Positions 1 to 8,986 of a stretch of 21,247 bases of DNA are shown one piece after another. Within the stretch, counting starts at the first letter, position 1. Every line of letters starts with the position of its first letter. Made by a program: the position numbers and the translations under genes. Below the pieces are notes generated by a model. It was not told where the DNA came from. It worked only from the letters and a program-made list of their open reading frames with translations, and searched no databases. This DNA is from Seison nebaliae (taxonomy: Eukaryota; Rotifera; Pararotatoria; Seisonacea; Seisonidae): NCBI GenBank assembly GCA_023231475.1, contig JALJEE010001053.1, positions 1-21,247 of the forward strand. Direction: 5' to 3'.

Positions 1-384
1 AGTGCGGAAATCTGAACTTTTTAGTTATTACATTAATTATTAGTATTATTATTAATTAATTAAATAATTGTTCAAAATTTTTGTTCAAACATCTGATGTG
101 AACACTTTTCAAGAATAGCATCTTTGAACAATGTATAGGAGTTTCATGAAATCTGTTTTTTATAAATCCAGACTTCACACTTTTCTTTCGAAAAATGTAT
201 ATTCTGTTCGTGTTCGTTCGGACAGCACTAATAAGTATATTTTATTTTAAAACTGATTATTGCTCCATTCAAGCCCCTTAGACATTAAAAATTTAAATTT
301 TAAAACGAATGAAATAGATAGCTCTTCAAAGAAATAATATATTTTCTTGAAATTAGTGACTACTCTGATCTCGTTATATAAGTT
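1..384. other. AT-rich upstream region of the mRpL24 gene
   Basis: No coding sequence is supported here. The first 75 bases are nearly pure A/T with TTA/ATT runs. An ATG at 146 opens a 34-codon frame, but it is not needed to complete the ribosomal protein gene that starts at 385, so I treat this stretch as promoter and 5' leader. No clear TATA box can be singled out in such an AT-rich background. Confidence 0.4.
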
Positions 385-1310
385 ATGAGATTGACGAAGT
401 TCCTCCGCTATTATGACTATGCCAATATGCCAAAGAAATATGTTAGAAGGGAAATGTTTCAAGGAACAGTTTATGGTTGATTTGTTAAGATAAAAACTGG
501 AATCATATTTTTTAGAACATAGTCATTTCTTGCAAAAGCCATTAGTTGTTAATTTCAATCGTGATCCATGGAGACATACGACTCATGCACCTTGGACGAC
601 ACTTGGAAAAAGAATTAATCAAATTGGTCGACGTCGAAATGAGTTAATAATACGTCCCATAGTTGACTGGCAGATATTCCGAGGAGATTTTGTGCAGATT
701 CTTCAAGGTCCTGATAAAGGCAAGCAAGGAGTTGTAATTGCAGTATTGAAAGAAAGGAATTGGGTGTTTGTCAAAGGATTGAATTGTGTTAGTTGTCCAA
801 TTCATTTAGTTTAATCCTCGTTTCTTTCTTAGACTTATAAAAGTATGAAAATGCCTGATGGAAAAATTAATTATAGTAAAGTCGAAAATCCTTTGGATGT
901 CATTGACGGTGTTAGTCTAATAGATCCAGGAACGAAGTTAACCAACTTTTCTTTATATTATTCACATGTTTAATGTGCTAATTAGAGAGCCTTGTGAAAT
1001 TGAATGGAGATTTTTAGAGACAGGCAAAAGAGTACGTGTCTCGAAAATTAGTGAGAGAATAATTCAATTACCCGAGACAAGATTCGAAACGAAAGATTTT
1101 AAAAGTCCTCGACTCTACAAAGGTTCTCCTTCCAAATTTCTTTTGGGATTCATTTAATTTTCGAAAATAATAGATGGGAAATATGATACATCCAACGATG
1201 AAATCAAAGAAGTAACTTTTGAAACGAAATTGAAAACGGTAGAAGAAGATTTAATGGAAGAATATGGAATTGTGGAAAATAGAAAACGTGCAAAAACTTT
1301 CATTTATTAA
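385..1310 (+). CDS. mRpL24: Mitochondrial large ribosomal subunit protein uL24m (mRpL24), 5 exons
   Basis: Component of the large subunit of the mitochondrial ribosome; bacterial L24 is an early 23S rRNA-binding assembly protein. I reconstruct five exons: 385-475, 516-787, 833-936, 986-1122 and 1174-1310. The introns are 40, 45, 49 and 51 nt (GT-AG). All phases agree and give 246 residues, close to the length I recall for insect orthologues. The N-terminus MRLTKFLRYY resembles the MRL-type start of animal L24m. The KOW segment (about residues 84-118) contains FRGDFVQILQGPDKGKQG and ERNWVFVKGLN. Joining exons 3 and 4 restores TKEPCEIEWRF, a conserved L24m block, and the last exon gives the conserved EEYGI and basic C-terminus. 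Donors are degenerate (GTTGAT, GTTAGT, GTTAAC, GTTCTC). The downstream neighbour ALG8 starts only 88 bp after the stop, with no AATAAA between them. Family identity is near certain; exon edges are inferred from phase and homology recalled from memory. Confidence 0.92.
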
Positions 1311-1398
1311 CTTTCTCATTTATATTTCTGAAAAATTTTCCAAATCTGATTCTTTCATTTTTCTTTCCGAATGACAGATTGACATTCTCTAAATTAAA
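1311..1398 (+). promoter_or_regulatory. Short mRpL24-ALG8 gap with splice-acceptor-like site
   Basis: Only 88 bp separate the mRpL24 stop from the ALG8 ATG. The gap contains no AATAAA. A pyrimidine-rich run (TTCTTTCATTTTTCTTTCC) leads to an AG at 1376-1377, 21 nt before the ATG. This could be the acceptor of a 5'-UTR intron or a spliced-leader acceptor, or it could be chance. Basis: seen in sequence; the role is inferred. Confidence 0.35.
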
Positions 1399-2988
1399 AT
1401 GAAAATTCTGATGTATCGTTTACGATCATCAGTATTACTATGGATTTGTACAGTTGCGTTCAACATAATTTTAATGCCACTTTATTATTCGACTGATTTT
1501 GATGTTCATTGGAATTGGATGAATATAACATTGACTGAAAGTGATATAACGAAATGGTATGAAGATGAAAGAAGTGAATGGACGATGGATTATCCTCCAT
1601 TCTTTATGTATTTCGAATATATTTTATCGCGAATTGGGAAGTGGTCGAATGTGAATATCTTGTCAACATCATCAATGAAAACATTTGTTATCTTTCACCG
1701 AATTACCGTTCTACTATCTCAAATTCCATTGTTGTTATTTGTCAATTATTGTGTGGAGAAAGGAAAAGAAAGGAAACAAGAATTTAATACAATTTCACTC
1801 GTTTTTGGATTTCTGACGAATTTCTTATTGATCCTAATCGATAACATTCATTTCCAATATAATGGTTTACTTTTAGCATTATTCGCTTTTGCTCTTATGA
1901 GTATGAACGAAGGAAAACATTATTTAACTTGTCTCCTATTTTCAACGTTAATTTGTTTCAAACATCTTTTTCTTTATGTTTCGTTTCCATTCGCTGTTGG
2001 TCTTTTAATCGAACTTTTCATTAAACCATTCCAATCGAAACAATTTTTGAAAATTTTCCGAAATTTCTTCATTTATTCTTTTCTTACCATTCTCCCATTT
2101 ATCATAGCATTCTTTCCATTTTTACAAAAATTCGATACTCTAAAAAAACGTTTATTTCCTGTTGAACGAGGATTGACACATTCATATTGGGCGGGTAATT
2201 TATGGAGTATCACAAATTTTGTTGATTTGATTCTTTCCAAACTTATGCACAAATCGAATAAATCAACTGGTGGATTAGTGAATATTATTCACTATAATAT
2301 TCTCCCCAACATTGACAGTTTAACAACTATTATAATTTCTGCTACTTTAATGATACTTGTAGCGATTCGTCAAATTTTTTTACATTTTAAAAACTCGGAA
2401 AATAATTTTGATAATTTTCTCTGTTCTATTATATTGAATGGGTTCATTTCATTTCTTTTCGGTTATCATGTTCATGAGAAAGCCATACTAATCATCTTAA
2501 TTCCAATATCGATCTCTTATTATTTCAATTCCAATTTTATCGAAGGAAAACTCTTTTATTATTTTTATGTAAGTGCTTCCTTTTCTTGTTTACCACTGAT
2601 TTATACGAAATACGATTCAGTTTTCATCACACTACTTTTCATCGTATTTGAGAATATTTTAATTTTTGTGCTAGACCAACAAAAATCGATATACTCAAAT
2701 GCCTACCGACTCATGATCTATTTTATTATATTATACGATCGTTTATTTCAACATGTTATAACTCCAAATTATAATTTCGATATTTCCGCTCTGCAATATA
2801 ATCATAATTGTTCGTTAAATGAATATTGGTGGCATGAAAGGAAATTTTGTTCCACATCGCAGGTATCTTATGAGAATTTATCAGGAAAATTCCCATTTAT
2901 TTCTCTCATTGCATATTCTTTGTTTTCCGCATTTATGTTTTTCGTATTTTTCATCATTTTATCTTATAGATATTTCATCCGCGAATAA
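1399..2988 (+). CDS. ALG8: ALG8-type dolichyl-P-glucose alpha-1,3-glucosyltransferase
   Basis: Multi-pass ER membrane enzyme of the ALG6/ALG8 family (GT57). ALG8 adds the second glucose, from dolichyl-phosphate glucose, onto Glc1Man9GlcNAc2-PP-dolichol before the oligosaccharide is transferred to protein. It is one uninterrupted frame of 529 residues, the usual family length. Conserved blocks visible: the first luminal loop with STDFDVHWNW (31-40) and WTMDYPPFF (61-69), carrying the acidic residues of the active-site loop; HFQYNG (151-156); LFPVERGLTHSYWAGNLW (252-269); and GYHVHEKAILI (355-365). The STDF.VH.NW and HVHEKAI wording fits ALG8 better than ALG6. Many hydrophobic helices fill the rest. 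The start ATG at 1399 precedes the first helix directly. No introns are apparent, unlike the upstream mRpL24 gene 88 bp away. An AATAAA lies 26 nt after the stop. I am confident of the family and fairly confident of ALG8 over ALG6. Confidence 0.93.
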   Translation: MKILMYRLRSSVLLWICTVAFNIILMPLYYSTDFDVHWNWMNITLTESDITKWYEDERSEWTMDYPPFFMYFEYILSRIGKWSNVNILSTSSMKTFVIFHRITVLLSQIPLLLFVNYCVEKGKERKQEFNTISLVFGFLTNFLLILIDNIHFQYNGLLLALFAFALMSMNEGKHYLTCLLFSTLICFKHLFLYVSFPFAVGLLIELFIKPFQSKQFLKIFRNFFIYSFLTILPFIIAFFPFLQKFDTLKKRLFPVERGLTHSYWAGNLWSITNFVDLILSKLMHKSNKSTGGLVNIIHYNILPNIDSLTTIIISATLMILVAIRQIFLHFKNSENNFDNFLCSIILNGFISFLFGYHVHEKAILIILIPISISYYFNSNFIEGKLFYYFYVSASFSCLPLIYTKYDSVFITLLFIVFENILIFVLDQQKSIYSNAYRLMIYFIILYDRLFQHVITPNYNFDISALQYNHNCSLNEYWWHERKFCSTSQVSYENLSGKFPFISLIAYSLFSAFMFFVFFIILSYRYFIRE

Positions 2989-3013
2989 TTAAATTTATTA
3001 TGAAATAATCATA

Positions 3014-3019
3014 AATAAA
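3014..3019 (+). terminator. AATAAA polyadenylation signal after ALG8
   Basis: An AATAAA hexamer lies 26 nt past the ALG8 stop and is followed by T-rich sequence. A second AATAAA is at 3098-3103. The region is AT-rich, so chance matches are expected, but the position suits 3' end formation. Confidence 0.45.
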
Positions 3020-3222
3020 ATTTTTCTTCATTTTTATTATCATATCTTTTACTTATAGAAAAATGAGAAATTTAACTCTATCAGGAACGTACGCCAAAAT
3101 AAACTGAAATTAGTTTTTTTGTGCATTCCAATTCATACTTATTTTCGTTTCATTATTCTCTTATTTCTTAATATTTCAAAGATGATTATATTCGATATTA
3201 ATGTTGTCATATTAGATAATAA

Positions 3223-3228
3223 TTTATT
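3223..3228 (-). terminator. AATAAA polyadenylation signal after the Ly6-like gene
   Basis: On the minus strand an AATAAA begins about 38 nt past the stop codon at 3266. That is a suitable distance for 3' end formation of the leftward unit. Confidence 0.4.
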
Positions 3229-3265
3229 CACAAACAAATCATAAGTTTTAATAGTGAAATAAACT

Positions 3266-4135
3266 TTAGAGGAATTTCTCACAAAAATAAGAGACTAAAG
3301 TAATAGAAATTAAACCAAAAATTTTGTGATGTTTCTGACTTGAGTTACATAAATCATCATAACAACAATCGTAAATTTTTCGTAATTTATAACTGTCTGT
3401 ACATTGAAGTCGTGGTGCTAAAATTTTGGTTCGATTAGTTAAGAATATATGTTCCGAGGTGAACTTATTCGGTTCCATCATATAATCCAATTTTAACTTA
3501 TTGACATATTCACGAGATGAAGAGAATTGTCGAGCGATTTGGCGTTTTTTCATTAAAGTATCGTCGGTAGATAAGTTGCATTGGTTTAATTTCAAGTATT
3601 CAAACCGAAAGATTTGGAAGATTTTTTCCATATAGTAATTGTAGTCTTGGTAGCAGCTCCGTTCTATAAGATGACGCTCGTTAAACTTTCCTATAGTAGA
3701 CTGAAGAGAAGAAAAAAGGGAATGCAGTTTCTAGATGAATTGGCTTAATCAAAGAAAATTAACACGACATATACCATTGAGCGATAGGCAAACATTCATA
3801 TTCAACAAATACGCCTCATTATTGTGTGGGACGTGGTAGGGTAGAATATCAATGATTATTTCAGTTATCGGATCTCTTATTAATTGAATCATATCGATTG
3901 TAAGCGATTCATCATGACTTACAAATGTTTGGAATTGTTTATAATAAATTCGAAAGTTGTGAGCGATGGGTCTAACGCACCAATTCGTAGAATTAGAAGT
4001 ATCCCGATCATAGTGAAGGTGAAAACAACGATAACAAAAAGAAAAATGATTTTTTAAGAAAATATTTTTATTATAGTCCAACGCACGAACCGTTCCAATG
4101 AAATATACGAAAAATATTTGATAATGTTTATTCAT
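3266..4135 (-). CDS. Ly6/uPAR-like secreted, probably GPI-anchored protein, 2 exons
   Basis: Exon 1 is 4135-3775 and exon 2 is 3690-3266. The 84-nt intron (GTATAT...CTATAG, phase 1) joins them into 261 residues. Residues 1-20 form a signal peptide. Ten cysteines follow at 34, 37, 53, 116, 133, 158, 217, 229, 230 and 235. The start (CYRC) and the end (CCYDDLCN) are the hallmark of the three-finger LU fold, in which the last cysteine is followed by Asn. The middle block around NVCLSLNGKFN...RSC also fits. After CN come small residues and a hydrophobic tail (244-258), as in GPI-anchored members. The domain spans about 200 residues, roughly twice the usual size, because of long loops between cysteines 3-4 and 6-7. 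Family members include insect Quiver/Sleepless and nematode ODR-2-like proteins, which act at cell surfaces. I cannot assign a subfamily or ligand. It lies 87 bp downstream of the twin-CX3C gene on the same strand. Confidence 0.72.
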
Positions 4136-4222
4136 TTAACATACAATTAAAGAATGTTCTCTAACAAATATCTGAAGAAAAGTTTACTCTTTTTAGATGG
4201 TTCTCTTCTCTCTTTCTTTGTT
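4136..4222 (-). promoter_or_regulatory. Short gap with splice-acceptor-like site upstream of the Ly6-like gene
   Basis: On the minus strand, 87 bp separate the stop of the twin-CX3C gene from the ATG of the Ly6-like gene. The gap holds CTTTTCTTCAG, a good 3' splice-site consensus, ending at 4172 (36 nt before the ATG), and no AATAAA. This is the same layout as the mRpL24-ALG8 gap. Spliced-leader acceptor, 5'-UTR intron end, or chance are all possible. Confidence 0.38.
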
Positions 4223-6010
4223 TCATGAAGAAAGTTCGTAGTTATTAATGTTACCATATTTATGAGGCATTAACTTATTGTTTGGCCAGAAAAGACTCTT
4301 CAATCTATCACGACATACATTCTCACATAATGGTACGACATCATGCTCATTCATACCGCGTTGTCGAAATGCTAACGAACATTTAATTTCACATTCTAAC
4401 GTATTCCAGTAATGAAGAGGCGGGAAATTAGTCCCTAAATAATCTTTCGGTAGATAGGGCAAAAGTTTAGATTTACGTTTTGTTGTTATGTATGCGGCAC
4501 GACTTGCTTGACATTTATTTTCACAAAACGTATCTACATCAGCTTGCGAAGATCTTGAGTTTCTTAATACTTTATTGCAGTTTTTGACACATACATCCAC
4601 TAGAGGGACATTCTCGTTTGCTTTCTTTTGGACGCAAACCTTCTCACATGAACGAACAGACGACGCTTCGTATTGATTAGTTGATGGAACATAGGTACAT
4701 TGTGTCTCGCAGATCATATCGTTATTATCACTAACTTGCCGTTTGTTAACATCAGGTGAACATTCCTTAGCGCACTTCTCTGCTGCCAATTTTGTAGTCT
4801 TACCGCTTTTCTTGTTACCAAAAACACATAATATTTGACATTTGAACGATTTCGAATAGATAGGTTTGACACTTCGTTTTGTAACTGCAATTTTATCTGC
4901 GCATTTGTCAAACTCGTTATCTGATTTCTGAGCATATTTTTTCAAACATTTTTTGAATTTTTTTAATGCTGGTTTACTTGTCTTCAACGTTTTGATAATT
5001 TCGTTACATAAAGAACGACAAGTACTTTTCGATAGTTTATCAACACCTTGACGCTGTTTAAGACAACGCCGTGAACAAAATTTTGAAAAACTGTTTTTTC
5101 CCTTTTTCTTTCCACATTTTGATGCACATTTCTTTTTTGCATCTTTCTTTGACTTTCCTTCCTTCATCTCAGCCTTGATACATGTTTTCTTACATTTTTT
5201 AGATTTCTTTCCACGTTTGTTCAGCAATACCGTATCAGTACATTCATTCTTACAAGCTTTAGTAGCTTTTCTAATGGACAATCCTTGTTGACGTTTATGG
5301 TAAACACATTTGATTTCACATTTCATTTCCGGTGAAACGGTAAAAGGGGCATTTTTGTAGCTTGCACGTTTATCAAACCTTTTTTCCCAACATTTATTAT
5401 TACAGACTTGTATTATCTCTTCAGGTGATAATAGATTACGATATCTGCCAACTTGAGATAACTCAATTCTATTTCGGCATAACAATTCACAATGTAACAT
5501 AGGAGTCAAGACAAATGGTCGACTATTTTTGGGCATATCAAATTCCATGTCAGATTTATAACGCTTGGCACCCGCAGCGGTTGATGTATAACACTTTTCT
5601 CGACAATAGTGTAGAAGGTTACCAGGCTTATCTACAACATTCAAATTATTCATCCAGCATTGCATATGACAATTAGGATTTTCCTTAGACAGCAGTTTAG
5701 GCGGTGGTGATACTATGAACTTTTTGCTCAACTTATTATTTCCACATTCGTCTTGGCAACCGAGTAGAGTAGTTTCGATATCTTTCTCTGTTTTCACATT
5801 TAAATAAACACATTTCAACATACATTCCCGTTCTTCATCGGAAGCAGATGATCCATAATCCTCATCAACATCTGTTTAAATATGAAATTGTTTAAATAAG
5901 TAAAATTTTATTTCAAAAATTTTATACAAATTTTAACCGAAAATGTTTGATCCTATAACGGAAGACGAATACAGCCACAGTAAGAATACTGTCCAATGTG
6001 ATTGACCCAT
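4223..6010 (-). CDS. Secreted lysine-rich protein of ~11 twin CX3C modules, candidate peptide precursor
   Basis: I do not recognise this gene. Exon 1 is 6010-5938 (signal peptide MGQSHWTVFLLWLYSSSVIG) and exon 2 is 5871-4223. The 66-nt intron GTTAAA...AAACAG has matching phase 1; total 573 residues. The mature part repeats Cys-x3-Cys, 14-24 residues, Cys-x3-Cys. Modules lie at about 41-67, 92-118, 152-185, 209-235, 251-277, 290-313, 369-395, 412-437, 452-478 and 518-544. A decayed copy with only two cysteines is at 333-348. In seven modules the spacer is exactly 17. Lys-Arg pairs sit in linkers (127-128, 192-193, 243-244, 356-357, 401-402, 489-490), as if the chain is cut by furin/convertase-type proteases. 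The spacing suggests disulfide-stapled helical hairpins, as in plant alpha-hairpinins or kappa-KTx-type scorpion peptides; this is shape resemblance only. Small TIM chaperones also have twin CX3C, but the signal peptide and tandem array argue against them. Function unknown; residues 243-345 are strongly basic. Confidence 0.8.
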
Positions 6011-7596
6011 TTTGTAATTGTCTTATTTGAAATGTTTTATTTGTTTGCCAATTGAATTCGATAAAATTTAAAAGAAATCGAGAATAAGAATCGTTTAAGA
6101 AAACTCACAGTCATGTCTCATTGATATAATTACTTAACAGATGATGTAACAGTTTCAGGGCAATAAAATCCAATGATTCATAAAATTCATAACAAGACAG
6201 TTTTTTGAAGAGTGCTTTACAGATTCCTAAAATTTTCAAAACTAGAAGTTTTCGTCTTTCCCAGACTTCTTATATTACATATTGTTCTCTAAATACTGTT
6301 AAAATCTAAAATAATCGGACAAAATCATAGTTCAACGAATAAACATTAAGACACCATATTGATGATCAGAACCTATTATTTTGTAACTATGATAAAAAGT
6401 AATGTTAGTGCTGTTTAAAAAAAAAAGTTTAAATAAAATCATGTTTAACCTTAATTCTGAATCGGAAAGTTAATAAATTTATTTGATTAAAAACATTATT
6501 AAACCAACGTTCTTACATTATTAATTAACTCTTACATTGTTCAATAACTATTTCTAAATTTTTTTTCTATCAATTTTTATTTTATAAATCGATTTTTCTA
6601 AATCTATCATATTATTGAAATCATTTAAACTATTGAAAATAATCTGTTTATGCGAATGTTTAATGAGGTTATCGACATTTGCTTCCAAATTACAAAGTTC
6701 CGTCCAATAACTATGTTCCTATAACAATCTTCCGTGCCAAATACCTAATACGTAATACCTTGTCAGTGTAGTTGGCTAATATCTTCTTTAAGGTGTAGAA
6801 TTTGATGATTAAATCAATTTTTCTGATGCGAGTTCATAGGAAAATGTTTCCTTTCTGTTCTTACTCTAACATAATCACCAAAGTATTAATGTGTATTATT
6901 CCTGTATTATTATTAATAATGTATCTATTTAGTATATTTCATATTATATAGTAATTAACGCTCATAAGGACAAAACAGGAAGAGATTTATATAAAATATT
7001 GATAAAAGTAAATTTATTATCATTTTTATTTTATAATTCAATTATGTCATTCATTTCTATGAAGAATATAATTTTGGATGCTTTGTTTTAAAAATATTAA
7101 GATTATGTAAGTTTAATTTTGAAAGAACTCAAAACCTTAAAATGCTTAAAAAACAGTAACAATCTTAAAAATTGTTTGTTCCACGATTTATCATTTTTTA
7201 AAAGCTTTTCCTCATAATACATGTGATTTCTCATGTTCCACATTTTGTGAATCACAGTATTTAGTGTTAAAGCTTTAAACGGTATAAACTAGATATAATT
7301 ATCCTTATTACGATAAGAAGAAAAACACTTACTTTTTGTCACATTTACCTAATACTTACACTAGGATTTTAATGCACACAATTTATAGTTTTTGAAAAAT
7401 AATAATTTTGTACAAAAATTGAAATAGAAAACTGAATTCAAAATTTTGAATTTTTTCCGTTGGCAAATGATTAAAACAATTGTTAGTAAATTGAAATAAA
7501 AGGAGAAGCATAGCAAATAAACGTCATTATTGTGTGCGCTTGAAAATATTTCACTTTGATTTCACAATTCAATATCGTCGTTATAGTGTTTTTACA
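6011..7596. other. Divergent intergenic region, no gene seen
   Basis: About 1.6 kb between the leftward twin-CX3C gene and the rightward carrier-like gene. It is AT-rich throughout, with frequent stops in all frames and no conserved protein fragment, tRNA or repeat that I can recognise. It presumably contains both promoters. A short A run occurs at 6417-6425. Confidence 0.45.
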
Positions 7597-8556
7597 ATGA
7601 ATCTATCAAACCAATCATTGAAAAAACAAATTCTAACCCATTCTGGGGCCCATATGCTGCAAAGTTCAATCAGCTATCCAATTGAAATGTATCGATTCAC
7701 AACGGCCGTTAGCAGTACGAAAGGGAAGGAGTTAAATAACATTAAATGTTTGATTAGTAAGGTTGGATTGTGTGGAATGTATGTAGGTTACGGACAACAT
7801 GTATTAGAAGGTATCGTTAATTATGCGTCACAAATTTGTATACATCAAATTATGAAAAAGATACCACCGATTCCTATAAACTTTAGTAATCTTTTGATTA
7901 AATTCAATGTAAACTTACCTAGTACACCAGCAATTCTACCGGCGAGACCTAGGGAAGACCTGGACAGGGACGAATTTTTTGATAGACCAGCTGTTCGAAA
8001 CCGAGAAAACAGATTAAATGAACAAAACAATAATGAGCCAACTGCGAACGAATGGTCGAAGAAAGAAGCATTTTTTAATTTTTGTAAATCTTCATCTAAA
8101 TATTATAAAGAATTAGCAAGATTGTTAGTTCATAGAACTCCTTGTCTGATAGTTGGCAGTTTAGCAGCATATCCTTTTGCCGTTTGGAAATGTCGAATAA
8201 TAAAGAAATTCATTGATGGAACAGCTCCAAGTTTTGATTCATTACCATTATTTTCTTCGTTGTGTAATTATGTTGGTGGGCATATTATCAATTATTGGCT
8301 AAGTACTTTCCTTTATCACTCTCTACATCGTTTTTCTCAACCGATGTTAAATGAACATTTCATGGTACACTCATCTATTGACATTGTCTGTTGTTTTATT
8401 TTCTCTAAGTTTTGGAATTGGTTGAATTATTCTTTTGCAACTAAACTGTCTATTGGTATGGGCATACCTATCAATCAACCTATCCACAATGAACTAGTAC
8501 AGCGTCCAGATGACTTTATCCTTAATCCAGAAAACCGAATTACTTTCCTACAATAA
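7597..8556 (+). CDS. Divergent mitochondrial-carrier-homologue (MTCH-like) membrane protein
   Basis: Single frame of 319 residues from the ATG at 7597. The frame is open 21 codons further up, but without an ATG. Two carrier-like halves can be seen. Half one has YPIEMYR (27-33), a match to the carrier signature Px[DE]xx[KR], then VGLCGMYVGYGQ (56-67), like the GxxGxYxG turn before the next helix. Half two has AYPFAVWK (191-198), where the acidic residue is replaced by Ala, next to RTPCLIVGSLA (180-190). That degeneration is typical of the MTCH1/MTCH2 group rather than of active transporters. MTCH2 sits in the outer mitochondrial membrane and acts in membrane-protein insertion. The halves are separated by a polar, Arg/Asp/Asn-rich linker (about 115-155). 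The call rests on motif pattern only; SLC25A46-like or another remote carrier relative remains possible. Confidence 0.5.
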   Translation: MNLSNQSLKKQILTHSGAHMLQSSISYPIEMYRFTTAVSSTKGKELNNIKCLISKVGLCGMYVGYGQHVLEGIVNYASQICIHQIMKKIPPIPINFSNLLIKFNVNLPSTPAILPARPREDLDRDEFFDRPAVRNRENRLNEQNNNEPTANEWSKKEAFFNFCKSSSKYYKELARLLVHRTPCLIVGSLAAYPFAVWKCRIIKKFIDGTAPSFDSLPLFSSLCNYVGGHIINYWLSTFLYHSLHRFSQPMLNEHFMVHSSIDIVCCFIFSKFWNWLNYSFATKLSIGMGIPINQPIHNELVQRPDDFILNPENRITFLQ

Positions 8557-8986
8557 TTTTCAATATTCGACTTTTCATATTAACAATCAAAATTTTGAAC
8601 AATTTCTTCCTTAATTCATATATACTAATCTCATTCGATATGATTTTCCTATTTTTTTCTATAAATTTCATTCATTAACATTCAATTAAAATTTATAACT
8701 TCAAAATATTTCTATTCTTAATATTAATCACGCTAAAATCAAATCAATAAGTTTTATTATTACAATTTTTAGGAATATTGTTTGATTGAATGTTTTTTGG
8801 AGGTATTATACTTAATTTTTGTATTTTAAAATTATTATCCAGATTAAAAATGAAAAATATTATTTATATTTATTATTCCCATTCTACAGAATCTTTTTAA
8901 ATTAAATGTAATAGAAAAAAAGGAGGAATATATTGATCTTCAAATGGTATGAATTAATTTAAAGTATGAACTGAAAATAAAGAAAA
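8557..8986. other. Intergenic region between convergent genes
   Basis: AT-rich 3' flanks of the carrier-like gene (+) and the Eph receptor (-). On the plus strand an ATTAAA at 8685-8690 could serve the carrier-like gene. On the minus strand an AATAAA reading from 8874 to 8869, about 113 nt past the Eph stop, could serve the receptor. No gene is seen. Confidence 0.4.

Larger units (their letters stand above)
2989..3265. other. Intergenic region between convergent genes
   Basis: ALG8 on the plus strand and the Ly6-like gene on the minus strand end towards each other here. Apart from the polyadenylation hexamers listed separately, I see only AT-rich sequence and no gene. Confidence 0.5.

Noticed and set aside
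146-234. Alternative first exon for mRpL24 (ATG at 146, donor GTATAT at 235, acceptor at 522) with a presequence-like peptide
   Set aside because: Phases also fit, but it needs a 288-nt intron, while the ATG at 385 gives the conserved MRL start, an AANMPKKY-like region, a 40-nt intron in line with the others and a better acceptor (TTTTTTAG).
247-462. 71-codon minus-strand open frame
   Set aside because: It lies antisense to the start of mRpL24, has no family resemblance, and is short enough to arise by chance.
1578-1787. Plus-strand open frame inside ALG8
   Set aside because: Out-of-frame shadow of the well-supported ALG8 coding sequence.
3420-3445. GGTTCGATTAG, resembling a tRNA T-arm
   Set aside because: It lies inside the Ly6-like coding exon and no acceptor or anticodon arms can be built around it.
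4714-4935. Minus-strand open frame inside the twin-CX3C gene
   Set aside because: Frame-shifted shadow; it lacks the cysteine pattern and the real frame is clearly the other one.
4223-6010. Reading the twin CX3C motifs as small TIM chaperones
   Set aside because: TIM proteins are single-module, under about 110 residues and have no signal peptide; this protein is a secreted tandem array.
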